NCBI GenBank assembly: GCA_903813345.2 | Contig: CAIIXF020000005.1 | Location: 32,305,375 to 32,369,374 of the forward strand | Length of the DNA: 64,000 bases | From: Owenia fusiformis | Lineage: Eukaryota; Annelida; Polychaeta; Sabellida; Oweniidae | Direction of reading: 5' to 3' | Shown: one piece after another, positions 12,446 through 22,665 of the stretch | How the letters are laid out: every line of letters starts with the position of its first letter | Numbering within the stretch: position 1 is the stretch's first letter | Notes under the pieces: generated by a model | What the model was told of the DNA's origin: nothing | Databases searched by the model: none | The model's input: only the letters and a program-made list of their open reading frames with translations | Translations under genes and position numbers: made by a program

Positions 12446-12910
12446 GCTTTGTTTGAAAATGTCACCAGTAAATGCGATGTCGGCTTTTTACATGTTCACG
12501 GGTCTTCGTTCCTTATATAGAAGCGTTGGAGACGGAGATGCTTCAACATCTCTTGGTATCAAGACATTAAAAATACATGTTTTGATCGTAGACGATCTAG
12601 TACTTTTCAAATGTTCTTGACAGTAGCCTGCAGTCCGTAAAGTAGAAAAAGTCAATAATTTCACAAAATACGAAATATTTCACGAAATATTCTCGTATAT
12701 TACATTTTCAAAGGCACAATTGTTAAAATACTATGTACAAATTGCCAATATAACTATAAGAAAATATGGAAAGTTAAGACAAATCAAGAGAAATGGCTTG
12801 CTTTCTGTTCGATTTATACTGTACGATTTGCAGAATGCTAATGTTGTCCTCACGTTTCACATCGCACATATTTCGTATCAATATAATTTCTCTAGTCTTA
12901 ATATACTGTA

Positions 12911-12995
12911 GTCACGGATAGTGGGAAGTCCTCCATCTAGGAGATATATAGAAATAATATAAGTAATATTTGGAGGACTTCCCACTATCCGTGAC
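12911..12995. repeat. Perfect 25-bp inverted repeat with 35-bp loop
   Basis: The arms at 12911-12935 and 12971-12995 are exact reverse complements, starting GTCACGGATAGTGGGAAGTC. The whole unit is 85 bp. No convincing target-site duplication is seen. It is either a very young foldback element or a hairpin-forming locus. Confidence 0.9.
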
Positions 12996-14629
12996 TTTAG
13001 TAGTATTTCCGGGACTCAAATGGACAATCTATCTGAGTGTTGTGGAGTCAGATTCTAATCAAATTGATAGTCTTTATCTTTTGAGTATAATTGGGTTAAA
13101 ACTCAGGGAAATATAATCAATTTTTGAAAAACGATCAATATCTTTCTACAAGTTGACGTGTTGTCAAGATTATTGGAGAAGTCCCAGATCGTCCAGAAAT
13201 TAAATATAGCCATGTGATATAAGGTGGAACTGCATAGCAGGGTCGATGAGTCGCATTCAGCTAAAAGCAAATTGTACGTACATTTCCGTTTTTACGACGT
13301 GAATGAGAAAGTGGGGCTGAAAAACAACGTTTATCCTTTGCATTCGTTCGACTTCGCTTCTCAAAAGAGGGCTTCATCTTCTTATTAACTAGATTATGCG
13401 TGCAGGGTAAACGACTCGATGATTTTACTTTCTCGTGGTCGCACTTGGATTCGTGTCTTGAAAGGGTATACGTAGATATTAAGTGCGAGAAGCAACATTA
13501 TGAAGAAACATTTTTTTAATTTTGGCCCTTAACATAATCATATAAATTTGAATGATCTTTAAAGACGCTCCCACCCATGGTGCCTAGTAGATAACTTGAC
13601 GTAGAATTCATGCAAACATATTTGATTTCTTCCAATACCTCCTTATAATACCAATCGAAAAGACTTATGTTATAAGCAGTTAAGGGCTAAAATAATCATT
13701 CAATCATCTATTAATATATCACTTGAATCGGCTTGAACAGGTTGATCAATAAGTTCTGAGAAAGGGCTCTTTTAGTGAATAGTTATGTGACCTTTTATTT
13801 CCATTCATTTATCAGTGAGATGCAAAATATGGCACGAAATCCAAATGCCAAATTTCACTGGCCCTCCTATTGTCGGAAGAAAATTATAATAGCATAACTA
13901 TGTTTACTCGTGTTTTTGAGGGCAGTACATTTTTCAAAATACAGAAAAGCATAACTTCGAGACTGGCATATCTCGAGCATCCTTCAAGATCGGGTATCAT
14001 GTGCACTGCTCCTGTTCATGGAATAAACTAATTAAAATACCCTTGGACCAAGGATGTATCTCGAGGGCCCTGTGGTTACTCAAACTAGTGAGGCATAGGC
14101 AGACAATTAGATTCAGAGCGGAGTTTTGAAATTATTTTTGAATTTCCGATCTTCCTGTTAATAATTCATTTTGCGTGCAATCATGAAATTGACACTATAG
14201 AGGTGAGAGTTGGTATCTGACAGTTGGCAAGTAGATGGATGAACCTGTGTTACATCTCCTAATGCAAAAATATCAAGGAATACTCTAATTGTACTCCTAT
14301 CAGACACTGCCTCTTTAATTTGACGTAATTAAAGATTGTAACATTATCAACAAATTGGCTCTTTCGACAGTAAAAATAAGTCAAGGATTTTCTCGATTGA
14401 CATTCGAAATAATTGCTCCACCCTAAAGCGCGAGTCGCCATAGTTACCATCGTTTTTTCTCAATATAGTGGATAGCCAACGAAGCTTAACCCTTACAATT
14501 TTATGTCTTCTGTTAAATGTGGAATAAAAAGGCATAAGAGGCTTCATCTAAGAACCCCTTTCTTTGAACTTATTGTGGTGTATAAAATGTGGGAATAAAA
14601 AATGTTATAATGTACTCTCTTGTTTCCAG
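12996..14629. other. No supported gene; region upstream of gene 1
   Basis: Only short minus-strand frames (at 14259-14547) occur and none has a clear pair of splice sites. A TATAAAA motif at 14581 could mark a gene 1 promoter if the 14630 exon is the first one. Confidence 0.4.
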
Positions 14630-14720
14630 GATATTGGTGAAAAACACGGGTTGTTCCCAAGAATGAGTTTTAAAAGAGGCAAAACTCCAAAGTGCAGCCC
14701 TTCAGTCCAAGAGCACGCAG
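14630..14720 (+). CDS. Gene 1 exon 1 (first coding exon identified)
   Basis: The acceptor-like CTCTTGTTTCCAG precedes the exon, and GCACGCAG|GTGAGA is a strong donor in phase 1. The frame reads DIGEKHGLFPR and then MSFKRGKTPKCSPS. The Met at 14663 has A at -3 and is the likely start. The last base G joins the leading AA of the next exon to give Glu. It could alternatively be a true first exon, given TATAAAA at 14581. Confidence 0.65.
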
Positions 14721-15461
14721 GTGAGAAAGTCATATGACATTGCATGGAGTCATGTAGTTGGGAGATGAGTGACTCAGAAATTTCGGAAATTTTGGAACGG
14801 CCTATATTTATATTTGGAAATCGCTTTTTTAATAATGCATTGGAAGTGTTTTTTTGTGGATTCAACATATCTGATAAGCCGCCTAGTATTTTTGGACCCG
14901 TCTTTTATTTAGATTTTCCATTATTATATTGTTGTCGCACCATCATCATTGAATGCTTTTAAACCACTTTGTTCATTGGAACGCTGAATATCCGTCTTGT
15001 TAAAATTTCCAGCTTGATCCTGATTACCTAATTTATATTTGAGAGTGGTCCCCACAGCAGACTTTTTAACAAAGATTTAAATATCCTTCATCAAATATCC
15101 AAGACTACCATTATATTGCCTCCTTAGCTTTTTATAGAATTTAGAATTTATTAAGGCCTGGCCACTGTATCATTAGGGCATGGCCATATCCTCTAGATCA
15201 CGGTGATTTATGATATCGGGAGCAACAGCCACCACTGGACTACAACTCGACCCGTCTATTGAGAAAACTGACGGATGCAGATATTACTTACATGTTAAAA
15301 ATTGTGTCCTTCAGTGACAAAGAGATAACTATGTATCCATGTTCAAATGTTCAAAGTTAAACTGAACAGGTTTAAAAGTGAAAATCACGATTCTGTTACA
15401 GGACAGCTGCTCAATTTCCATCCAACACATGACCTAGTTTATGGATACATAATAATCTTAC

Positions 15462-15625
15462 CAATTGGACACTTGCTATTGTAACATATTGGATGTCTGG
15501 ATTTGTCAATTTTGTGGGCAGACGTCGGACAGCATTTTGGCGCTGGACTGCGGTGAAAAGTTAAGCGAATCGCAAAATCCGTAAATGTCGCTTCGATATC
15601 ATAAATCACCGTGTACATGAAGGCC
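15462..15625 (-). CDS. Orphan minus-strand exon
   Basis: Excellent borders on the minus strand: TTCCTATACAG acceptor and CCAATTG|GTAAGA donor. After one leading base, 54 uninterrupted codons read AFMYTVIYDIEATFTDFAIR, LTFHRSPAPKCCPTSAHKID and SRHPICYNSKCPIG, ending in phase 1. Several Cys suggest a secreted or metal-binding domain. It could be an upstream exon of gene 2, whose 11594 exon has phase-1-compatible acceptors, or part of another gene. The family is not recognised. Confidence 0.55.
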
Positions 15626-15899
15626 CTGTATAGGAATAACGAGATGGCAATTGAATATTTGTTATGGCCCACATGGGAACTTTTTAAATGGAAATGTTTA
15701 TTGAAATGGTAATCACGGGCTCGAGATCAATCACGTAGACATGATTAAAAGTCTTACAGTTATTAGAAAGCCAATGATTTAAATGGCAATCATTTCCCCA
15801 CAAATTAAAGAATGGAATGACTGAAACTTTGTAAGTGTAACTATAAACGAGGAACCAAAGGCCAATGCGATCTGCCAGGTTACAAAATATCATAGATCG

Positions 15900-15947
15900 A
15901 ACTGCATCATGGGAAATATTTTGACCTTATAAGGAAAGATTTTCGCG
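15900..15947 (+). repeat. Dispersed repeat segment, copy 2
   Basis: Second copy of the segment at 4768-4816 (GAACTGCATCATGGGAAATA...TTATAAGGAAA...TTTCGCG). It lies about 275 bp upstream, on the minus strand, of the orphan exon. Confidence 0.7.
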
Positions 15948-17084
15948 TCTCCTCTTTTGAAGAGGGAACAACGATTTCGAGAATTAGATGAAATATAGCC
16001 TAAGGGCATCTTAAGGTATATACATGTATGAATGTGGACTTATTGATCACAGGGCCTTTATAAATGAACCTTGACGATCCAAATCTATTTGAAACTTGTA
16101 AAGTTAGAAAAACCCAATGGAAACCTAGCCTAATCATTTTAAATCAGTTAATTTTGCAAAATCAGTGACCACCAAATGATATCTCTAATACTGTAAACTT
16201 TTCCAAGTTCTGGAGAGAGAGCGCAACCACATACATCTTCCCACACTGGTTACCCCAGTAAAAATAATTTTGGTACTAGAATTAAGTACTTGGAATCATA
16301 TCAAAATCTTCCAAAGTAAAGAAAAAACGATAAAAGGCCTAGAAAACGATTTTTCTACCTATATCGAGGGCTTCCCGCCATGATATACGTCAGTAATTTT
16401 TAATTCGATATACTGCACCATTGTCCCTACTCTCACCCCTCGGAAAACATCTTGCAAAAGAGTCTGCATATAACACTCAAATACCATGCCATTCATGCAT
16501 TTTCAGTCGTTTTCAATATTTTGAGGTCAGAATCATTAACGCTTTAGTCACTGCCAAGCTATAACCTTGGCTTAAAAGTTCCGACATCGTTCCCGGGAAT
16601 TCTATCTAGGCAAAGTGTGTTGGATATAAACTTAGGATTCTACAATGAGATACAATACAAGAGATAATATTATGCTGATGTACAAAAATACAGATTGTAA
16701 TAATTATAAAAATATAATTGAATATGTGATACAGTCAAATTATTAAATCCCCGGGCATTTTTGTCAATTTTTATGGACGTTTCGTCCACTGTGACAGTGT
16801 TTCGTCCTGTGCTTTCTAAAAAATTAAAAAGATATTTTGAAATTTTATTAAAATAAGCATAAAATAGAGGTATATGAAGCCAAATTACAACAATCTGACA
16901 ATGAGATGCTAGAAGATCGTTGATAAGTTATAGACTGATTCGCAAGGAGAAGGAAAGAAACGTAAGACTATCGCAATAAAGCGACTGAGATCTGGAATTC
17001 CAACGATTTTATTTTATGTTTTTCCAAAACCACGAGCACTGCCATTATGACCTGTGTAATGACCACGGGAAATGACCCTCAATA
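15948..17084. other. Intron 1 of gene 1 without further features
   Basis: AT-rich DNA with no supported exon or repeat family on either strand. Confidence 0.4.
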
Positions 17085-17290
17085 AGAAATTGATAAGTCT
17101 CAGCTGGAGTGTCCAATTCTTATGACTCAGAGTGTAAAGTCATAGATTTGATTCCCACACCGGGCATTGGATTTACATGCAAGCTGTTTTCATGTCCAGT
17201 ATTCGGCTTGTTACACTACAGCTTCTCGCATAAGCATCTTCATGGTTGTTACAACTGCAAAACAGCAGGATTGAGACCTGAAATCTTGCC
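17085..17290 (+). repeat. tRNA-derived SINE-like element
   Basis: The left part resembles a tRNA: an A-box-like TCTCAGCTGGAGTG, then GACTCAGAG and TCATAG, and a B-box-like GATTTGATTCCCACACC. A unique tail of about 110 bp follows. It is too diverged to be a functional tRNA. The short open frame over it is incidental. Confidence 0.55.
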
Positions 17291-17587
17291 ACCTTGATTC
17301 TACAGGCATATATTTGTTTTGATTTGGGGCTATTTCTTAGATAAATTTTTGAACACCTCCCCCCGTACCTCTTGATTTTTAGGATTGACTCAGTATATAA
17401 AGTTTTGCAGTAGTATCAAAATTGTGAAATGATACATATTAAAATGTACAATTAGACTGTACAATTGTATGGTACATGTACTGGAGGAGGTGTGTTAAAG
17501 CACCATTTTCTACAACCAACAACAAAAAAAGAATTGATGAATATATTTAAGACTTTATTAATGTGTTTTCTTTGTTTTGTTTTTCAG

Positions 17588-17778
17588 AAAAGAGCCAATG
17601 TGAGGAAATTGAGCGATCTCTCGCAACTCTTATTCGTCTTGCTGCCAACCCAGAGTGCATTAGTTTTCTGCTGGATGGCCTTGACCTGTGTATGCACAAG
17701 GTGATGCTACTCTCTGATACGACAGAATGTGAGAGGGTTGAGCTAGCAGTCAGTGACCTCTTTTCTCAGATTATTCTA
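17588..17778 (+). CDS. Gene 1 exon 2
   Basis: It is bordered by TTTTTCAG and CTA|GTAAGT. Two leading bases complete a codon, then the frame runs KSQCEEIERSLATLIRLAA, ISFLLDGLDLCMHKVM and ERVELAVSDLFSQIIL to a phase-0 end. The pattern of hydrophobic positions suggests two or three antiparallel helices of the armadillo/HEAT type. Confidence 0.85.
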
Positions 17779-18231
17779 GTAAGTTGAACCATACATGTTA
17801 ATAATAAAAAGAGACAAGATATATCACCTTTCGTAATCATATGATTACAAATAAATGCCAACAACTAATTAAGTCTGAAAGACAAGGAGAATACAAATTG
17901 CAGAAATAAAATCATAGAAAGGTGCCGAAAATAGAATGAAATTATTATATTATATATTATCCTACACTTAGTGTGCTAAATGTATAATAAAATTAAAAAA
18001 TAAATTTGATATTTATTGGCAAAATGAATAACTGGAGGATATCGTGATGATATACCGGTACTCCGGGTGGAGGATATCTTGACGATAAACTGCGGAAAAC
18101 CCAATATCTGAAGGATATTGTGACGATATACTCCGCTTGTTGATTTCCTGCCAAATTGACTCTATTTAGCATGAAATTCATTTTCAATGATATTATACAT
18201 TTACTACACTACTAGGAAGTGTAGGATAATA

Positions 18232-18350
18232 AGAACATCCTTTTAATCTACTCGGTGATATTGATATATGCACTCGTTCACTTTGCTCTCTCGTGCAGAT
18301 ATCAATATCACATCGTAGATAAAAATGATATTCCTCAAAATCATAGGATA
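18232..18350. repeat. Foldback element with GATATT arms
   Basis: GTGATATTGATAT and ATATCAATATCAC flank a core reading CACTCGTTCACTTTGCTCTC. The core is a relative of the reverse complement of the GAGCGAGCGTAGCGAG core found at 45430, and weaker at 18640. Confidence 0.6.
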
Positions 18351-18572
18351 TCCTATAATTATTTTATTATTCAGTTACATTCTAAACTCTCTGATTTGGA
18401 ATCATGGCTTAATAAGAACATTATTAGTCAAGGTTGTATAACAACAACCAATAGAGAATACAAAGAAATGCCTTTTTAATTATGCTACAATCTTGAGCAG
18501 GAAATATCTCTTCCATGTCCATATGCATATGACATATACTAAGTACATGTAGAATGTGACAGTGATATAATA

Positions 18573-18724
18573 TGAGGTTATATAATGGTTCATTCTGTAT
18601 ATCGTGTTTATACTCGAGTGAGTATATAATATATTCACAAGTGAGCGTAGCGAACGAGTGAATATAGTATATTCTCACGAGAGTATAAAATGCACGATAT
18701 ACAGAATGAACCATTATATAATCT
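18573..18724. repeat. Foldback element, about 150 bp
   Basis: Arms start GGTTATATAATGGTTCATTC and mirror GAATGAACCATTATATAATC, extending almost to the centre, which reads GTGAGCGTAGCGAACGAGTG. It lies in the intron before gene 1 exon 3. Confidence 0.85.
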
Positions 18725-19099
18725 TATTATGCCACTCTAAGTTCAATTAAAGTTGATTCAAACACAATCATAACAATTATAAAAACCATAAAAATATCCC
18801 ATAGCCAACTCAGTAATGCCGATGTTGACCTCGATCCATTTATGACGTCACTTGATTCTAGCAAATCATGTGGGAACCATTTATGACGTCACTTGATTCT
18901 AGGAAATCATGTGTAACAAAACATACACCTCGTTCTTCGGTCAATATTCATTAGTTCCCAGAATGCACTTCTACAGTGGTATACGCTGGAGTGTATACGG
19001 AGGAGTTGTATACGATGACGATATACCACTCTCCACTGTATATCGTTGTTATAGACCCATGTTATACAACTGTAATCGGACTTAGAGTGGTATAATAAC
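18723..19099. repeat. TIR element with two perfect CRE-type sites
   Basis: The left end TTATTATGCCACTCTAAGT and the right end ACTTAGAGTGGTATAATAA are near-perfect inverted repeats, making a 377-bp MITE-like element adjoining the previous foldback. Inside, a 41-bp segment is tandemly duplicated; each copy carries TGACGTCA, at 18843-18850 and 18884-18891. Confidence 0.7.
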
Positions 19100-19310
19100 T
19101 ATTTGAAAATATATGTGATAAAGAGTTATGTTATACTTTCAGTGTCTTATTTTTGTCGTACCTTTAAAATAAAGTATAAAATATAGTTGCTTGGTTAGGC
19201 ATCTCTCTGGACTGGATAAAATTCTGGCCATTTTGGATTTTCCATGGCAAAATCATGTTACAAAGCCTTGATTTGAGGCCAACACTTCAGTCATTAGTTT
19301 TGCTCCAAGA

Positions 19311-19412
19311 CTCTGTGAACCCTCCCCCCTCTACTAGACTAAACACCTCGCACAGCGGGGAGGTGTTTAGGAGGGGGGGGGGGGTCACAAGGGCTTGTAG
19401 CTAGACTGTTCA
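19311..19412 (+). repeat. G-rich foldback element, copy 1
   Basis: It contains CCCTCCCCCCTCTACTAGAC, a hairpin (AACACCTC...GAGGTGTT) and a run of 12 or more G, ending GGGCTTGTAGCTAGAC. A second copy lies inverted at 21577-21665. This copy ends 38 bp upstream of exon 3. Confidence 0.7.
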
Positions 19413-19450
19413 GTCATTTTCAGTACAGAAATTTCCACCTGTTTTTCCAG

Positions 19451-20284
19451 ACTTGCAGTGAAGATATAAACTCCAGCTTAAAGCTAATTGAAAAACACAA
19501 TAAGTTGCAACGCATCTCGAAGCTCCTCCTAACTGCCATGGACCTGTTAAGAGGTCGACAATCGTTACATTTCACTGCGTTAATGGTTATGAACCAGATA
19601 CTCGACCTATGTATTATAAATCATGGATATATGTCTACAGAACTACAAACGGAATATTTCCTTCATGAACAACAAGAGTACAAAAGTCATCTGGTGTCAG
19701 ATGCAGAAGGAAATAAAACACCACTGAGGAAAGCAGATTCTACACTCTCTGGATCAGGGAGTTCCCAATCCCCTCAACATAGAAAACACTCCCTTCGGAA
19801 GCATCAGGAAGAATCTACATGTACCAATAATAAAGAACTCCATCGCCAATGTGCAATTGATGTATCCCCAAGTGCATCGCCAAATTTGGATCACCAGAAA
19901 CAGGATGATAAAAGGGTGAGCTTTGAGCCTGACCCTAAACATGAAAGGTTGTCCTCAGAAAGCTCTATGATTTCCCAGGATCTTAGCACCCCTCTAGGGG
20001 CCATTAGTACTGAGCAGACACCCCTGGATATACTCACAGATATGGATCCTGCTCAGATATTACATGTCTTACACAACTCTATTACAATGCATAAACGCAT
20101 CACTGGCAACAGACAGAAATGTACACCTAGTGTACGCTGGAGACACTGTACTTATCATTGTTTAACTATATTAAGTGCCAGAGTTTTAACAGTTATGTGT
20201 TATGGAGCATCAGTCCAGCAGAAAGTGGTCAATGAGGGGCATCTGAAGACTCTTGTAGAATCTTTGGATCCAAACCATGATCCA
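19451..20284 (+). CDS. Gene 1 exon 3
   Basis: An 834-bp exon in phase 0 throughout, between TTTTTCCAG and CCA|GTGAGT. It encodes 278 residues: an N-terminal helical part (TCSEDINSSLKLIEKHNK, LLTAMDLLRGRQSLHFTALM), a Ser-rich disordered middle (STLSGSGSSQSPQHRKHS) with a DKRVSFEPD motif, and a second helical part (DPAQILHVLHNSITMH, RWRHCTYHCLTILSARVLTV). KRVSF matches the PP1-docking RVxF consensus. The disordered insert looks like an expanded loop between helical repeats. Confidence 0.9.
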
Positions 20285-20409
20285 GTGAGTAAAGTCTTTT
20301 TTGCAAATACATCTTGAATGAATGAATTCATGATTATGAACAAATGTATCAATATTCAATTTGAAGGATTGTTATATTGATTTAAACCTCAATGCTTCTT
20401 TTATTGACC

Positions 20410-21240
20410 CCTGAATTTTCCAGCATTAACTCTGCATGAATACATCCAGCATTAACTCTACCTGAATGTTCCCAGCATTAACTCTGCTTGAATACGTTCA
20501 ACATTAACTCTACATGAATGTTTTTAGCATAAACTCTCCCTGAACGTTTTCAGCATGAATTCTAAATAGATGTTTCCAGCATTAACTCTACCTGGATGTT
20601 TTCAGCATAAAGTCTTACAGAATGATTCCAGCATAAAGTCTACCTGAATGTTTCCAGCATTAACTTTAACTGAATGTTTCTAGCATTAACTCTAACTGAA
20701 TGTTTCCAGCATTAACTCTCCTTGAATGTTTCTAGCATTAACTCTAACTGAATGATTCCAGCATAAAGTCTACCTGAATGTTTCCAGCATTAACTCTAAC
20801 TGAATGTTTCCAGCATTAACTCTACCTGAATGTTTCCAGCATAAAGTCTACCTGAATGTTTCCAGCATAAACTCTACCTGAATGTTTCCAGCATTAACTC
20901 TACCTGAATGTTTCCAGCATTAACTCTACCAGAATGTTTCCAGCATTAACTCTACCTGAATGTTTCTAGAATTAACTCTAACTGAATGTTTCCAGCATTA
21001 ACTCTACCTGAATTTTTCCAGCATTAACTCTACCTGAATGTTTCTAGCATTAACTCTAACTGAATGTTTCCAGTATTAACTCTAACTGAATGATTCCAGC
21101 ATAAAGTCTACCTGAATGTTTCCAGCATTAACTCTAACTGAATGATTCCAGCATAAAGTCTACCTGAATGTTTCCAGCATTAACTCTACCTGAATGATTC
21201 CAGCATAAAGTCTACCTGAATGTTTCCAGCATTAACTCAT
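20410..21240 (+). repeat. 26-bp minisatellite containing branchpoint and acceptor sequence
   Basis: About 32 units read ATTAACTCTACCTGAATG + TTTCCAGC with few changes. The array runs to within about 20 bp of the real exon 4 acceptor, whose sequence (TGTTTCCAG|CATTTAC) is almost the same as the repeat (TGTTTCCAG|CATTAAC). Each unit therefore carries a TTAAC branchpoint-like word about 20 nt before an AG. Confidence 0.95.
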
Positions 21241-21258
21241 CTAACCAAATGTTTCCAG

Positions 21259-21505
21259 CATTTACTATGTCTGATCCTCCAAGCTCTGGCGTGTATTGCT
21301 TTAAACCCTAACTTCCACACATCCTTGACTGAAGCTGACATTCCTGATACGCTCATGCAGCTTCTACTGCCTTCAGACGAATGGTACTACACCAACCATA
21401 GTACAAAGTATGCCAAGTACGTCAAGTATCATGCTGCTAGGATCCTCGTCTATATGGGACTCTTCCATAGACTTGGCGGTCGAGTAGATCTCTTTGACAT
21501 GAAAG
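21259..21505 (+). CDS. Gene 1 exon 4
   Basis: It enters in phase 0 after TGTTTCCAG and leaves in phase 1 at AAAG|GTATGG. It encodes HLLCLILQALACIALNPNFH, then a helical block with WYYTNHSTKYAKYVKYHAAR and ILVYMGLFHRLGGRVDLFDM. It reads like the end of an armadillo-type repeat region. Its acceptor is the likely ancestor of the 26-bp array upstream. Confidence 0.9.
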
Positions 21506-21576
21506 GTATGGATGTTTGATTTTCACTCTGCGTTTCTGAAAAAATAGAAAATGTTAAGCATTACAATGATGTCAGT

Positions 21577-21665
21577 CTAGTTACAAGCCCTTCTGCCCCC
21601 TCCCCCCCCCCATTTGGTGTGTAGTCAAGTAGAGGGGTCCACAGGGGCTCATAGCTAGACTTTAA
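21577..21665 (-). repeat. G-rich foldback element, copy 2 (inverted)
   Basis: The reverse complement repeats the 19311-19412 element: CCCCTCTACTTGACTA, a G-run and AAGGGCTTGTAACTAGAC. The two copies flank exons 3 and 4 in opposite orientation. Confidence 0.65.
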
Positions 21666-22491
21666 TGATGTATTTTTGTATATGCTTGATATACCATACA
21701 AAGTTTCAGCAAGAATAGACAAAAACATTTTGAATTAGAGCAACAATTTCAAGACTTTTTAGACAACCATTGTTGAAAGAGAAATACTTGTATTGTGTTT
21801 TTAAGTTCAGGTTGACAGAGACAAGTATTCTTTATTCAATTAAAGTAAAACATTTCTTAGAAAATGAGTAAGTTGTTTTTTATTACTTTTAGTGGTAGAA
21901 AAAATTGATTTACCAAAGTAATTATTGATACATTAGCATGCCTATTCAAGTATACATGGATCAATATTGTTAAATGAGGTGAGAGTGACACTAGATATGT
22001 AAGATTAAAGAAAAATAGGCTATAGCTGCTCCAAATTTTGAAATACTTGAAACTAGAATGAACCAGAAGTTATTAATGGGAAGGATGGAATATGAATTTT
22101 ATTTGGAGTGAAAATATGATCTTGGCCAAGGAAAATATCATAGACAGAGGGTGATAGCCTGAGTGTCAATGTAATATTTTCTGAGGCCAATATCATATTT
22201 TCTCCAGGAGAAAATTTATATTACATCAATAACCTTATTCCATAACATTTTCTGAAAATCATTCATTTTCATATGTCACCCAATGATGGTGACATAAAAT
22301 ATTACAATTTGATTTTTCATTTAACATTTTCAAGTTTTCCTGTTTTAAAAATAGGAAAAAATTATGAAAAACATAAAAATCTTGTGTTATCTCTTGGAAT
22401 AGTTCTGATGCGGGGTAGGGTCCAATATAGGATCTGATACAGGATTTTTGCTGAGACAGGATTTTTTAATATGATTGTTTTTATGTTGCAG

Positions 22492-22649
22492 TATTCAATA
22501 CAATGTCCCCCAATCCAATTCTACAGTCGCACTACAATTCTGAGGACTCTTACATAGAACAGATGGCTCTTGGGAAGACCATTGTGAAGTCTGAAAATGG
22601 AGTGATTCAAGCAGTGTCTCTAGAGGGGCTAGTTCAGGAGATAATTCAA
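22492..22649 (+). CDS. Gene 1 exon 5
   Basis: Acceptor TTATGTTGCAG; donor CAA|GTATGT. Two leading bases close the split codon (Val), then 52 codons include NTMSPNPILQSHYNSEDSY, IEQMALGKTIVKSENG and VSLEGLVQEIIQ, ending in phase 0. The short linker-like composition followed by a helix suggests the border between the ARM-like region and the next domain. Confidence 0.85.
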
Positions 22650-22665
22650 GTATGTGTTCAATGTA

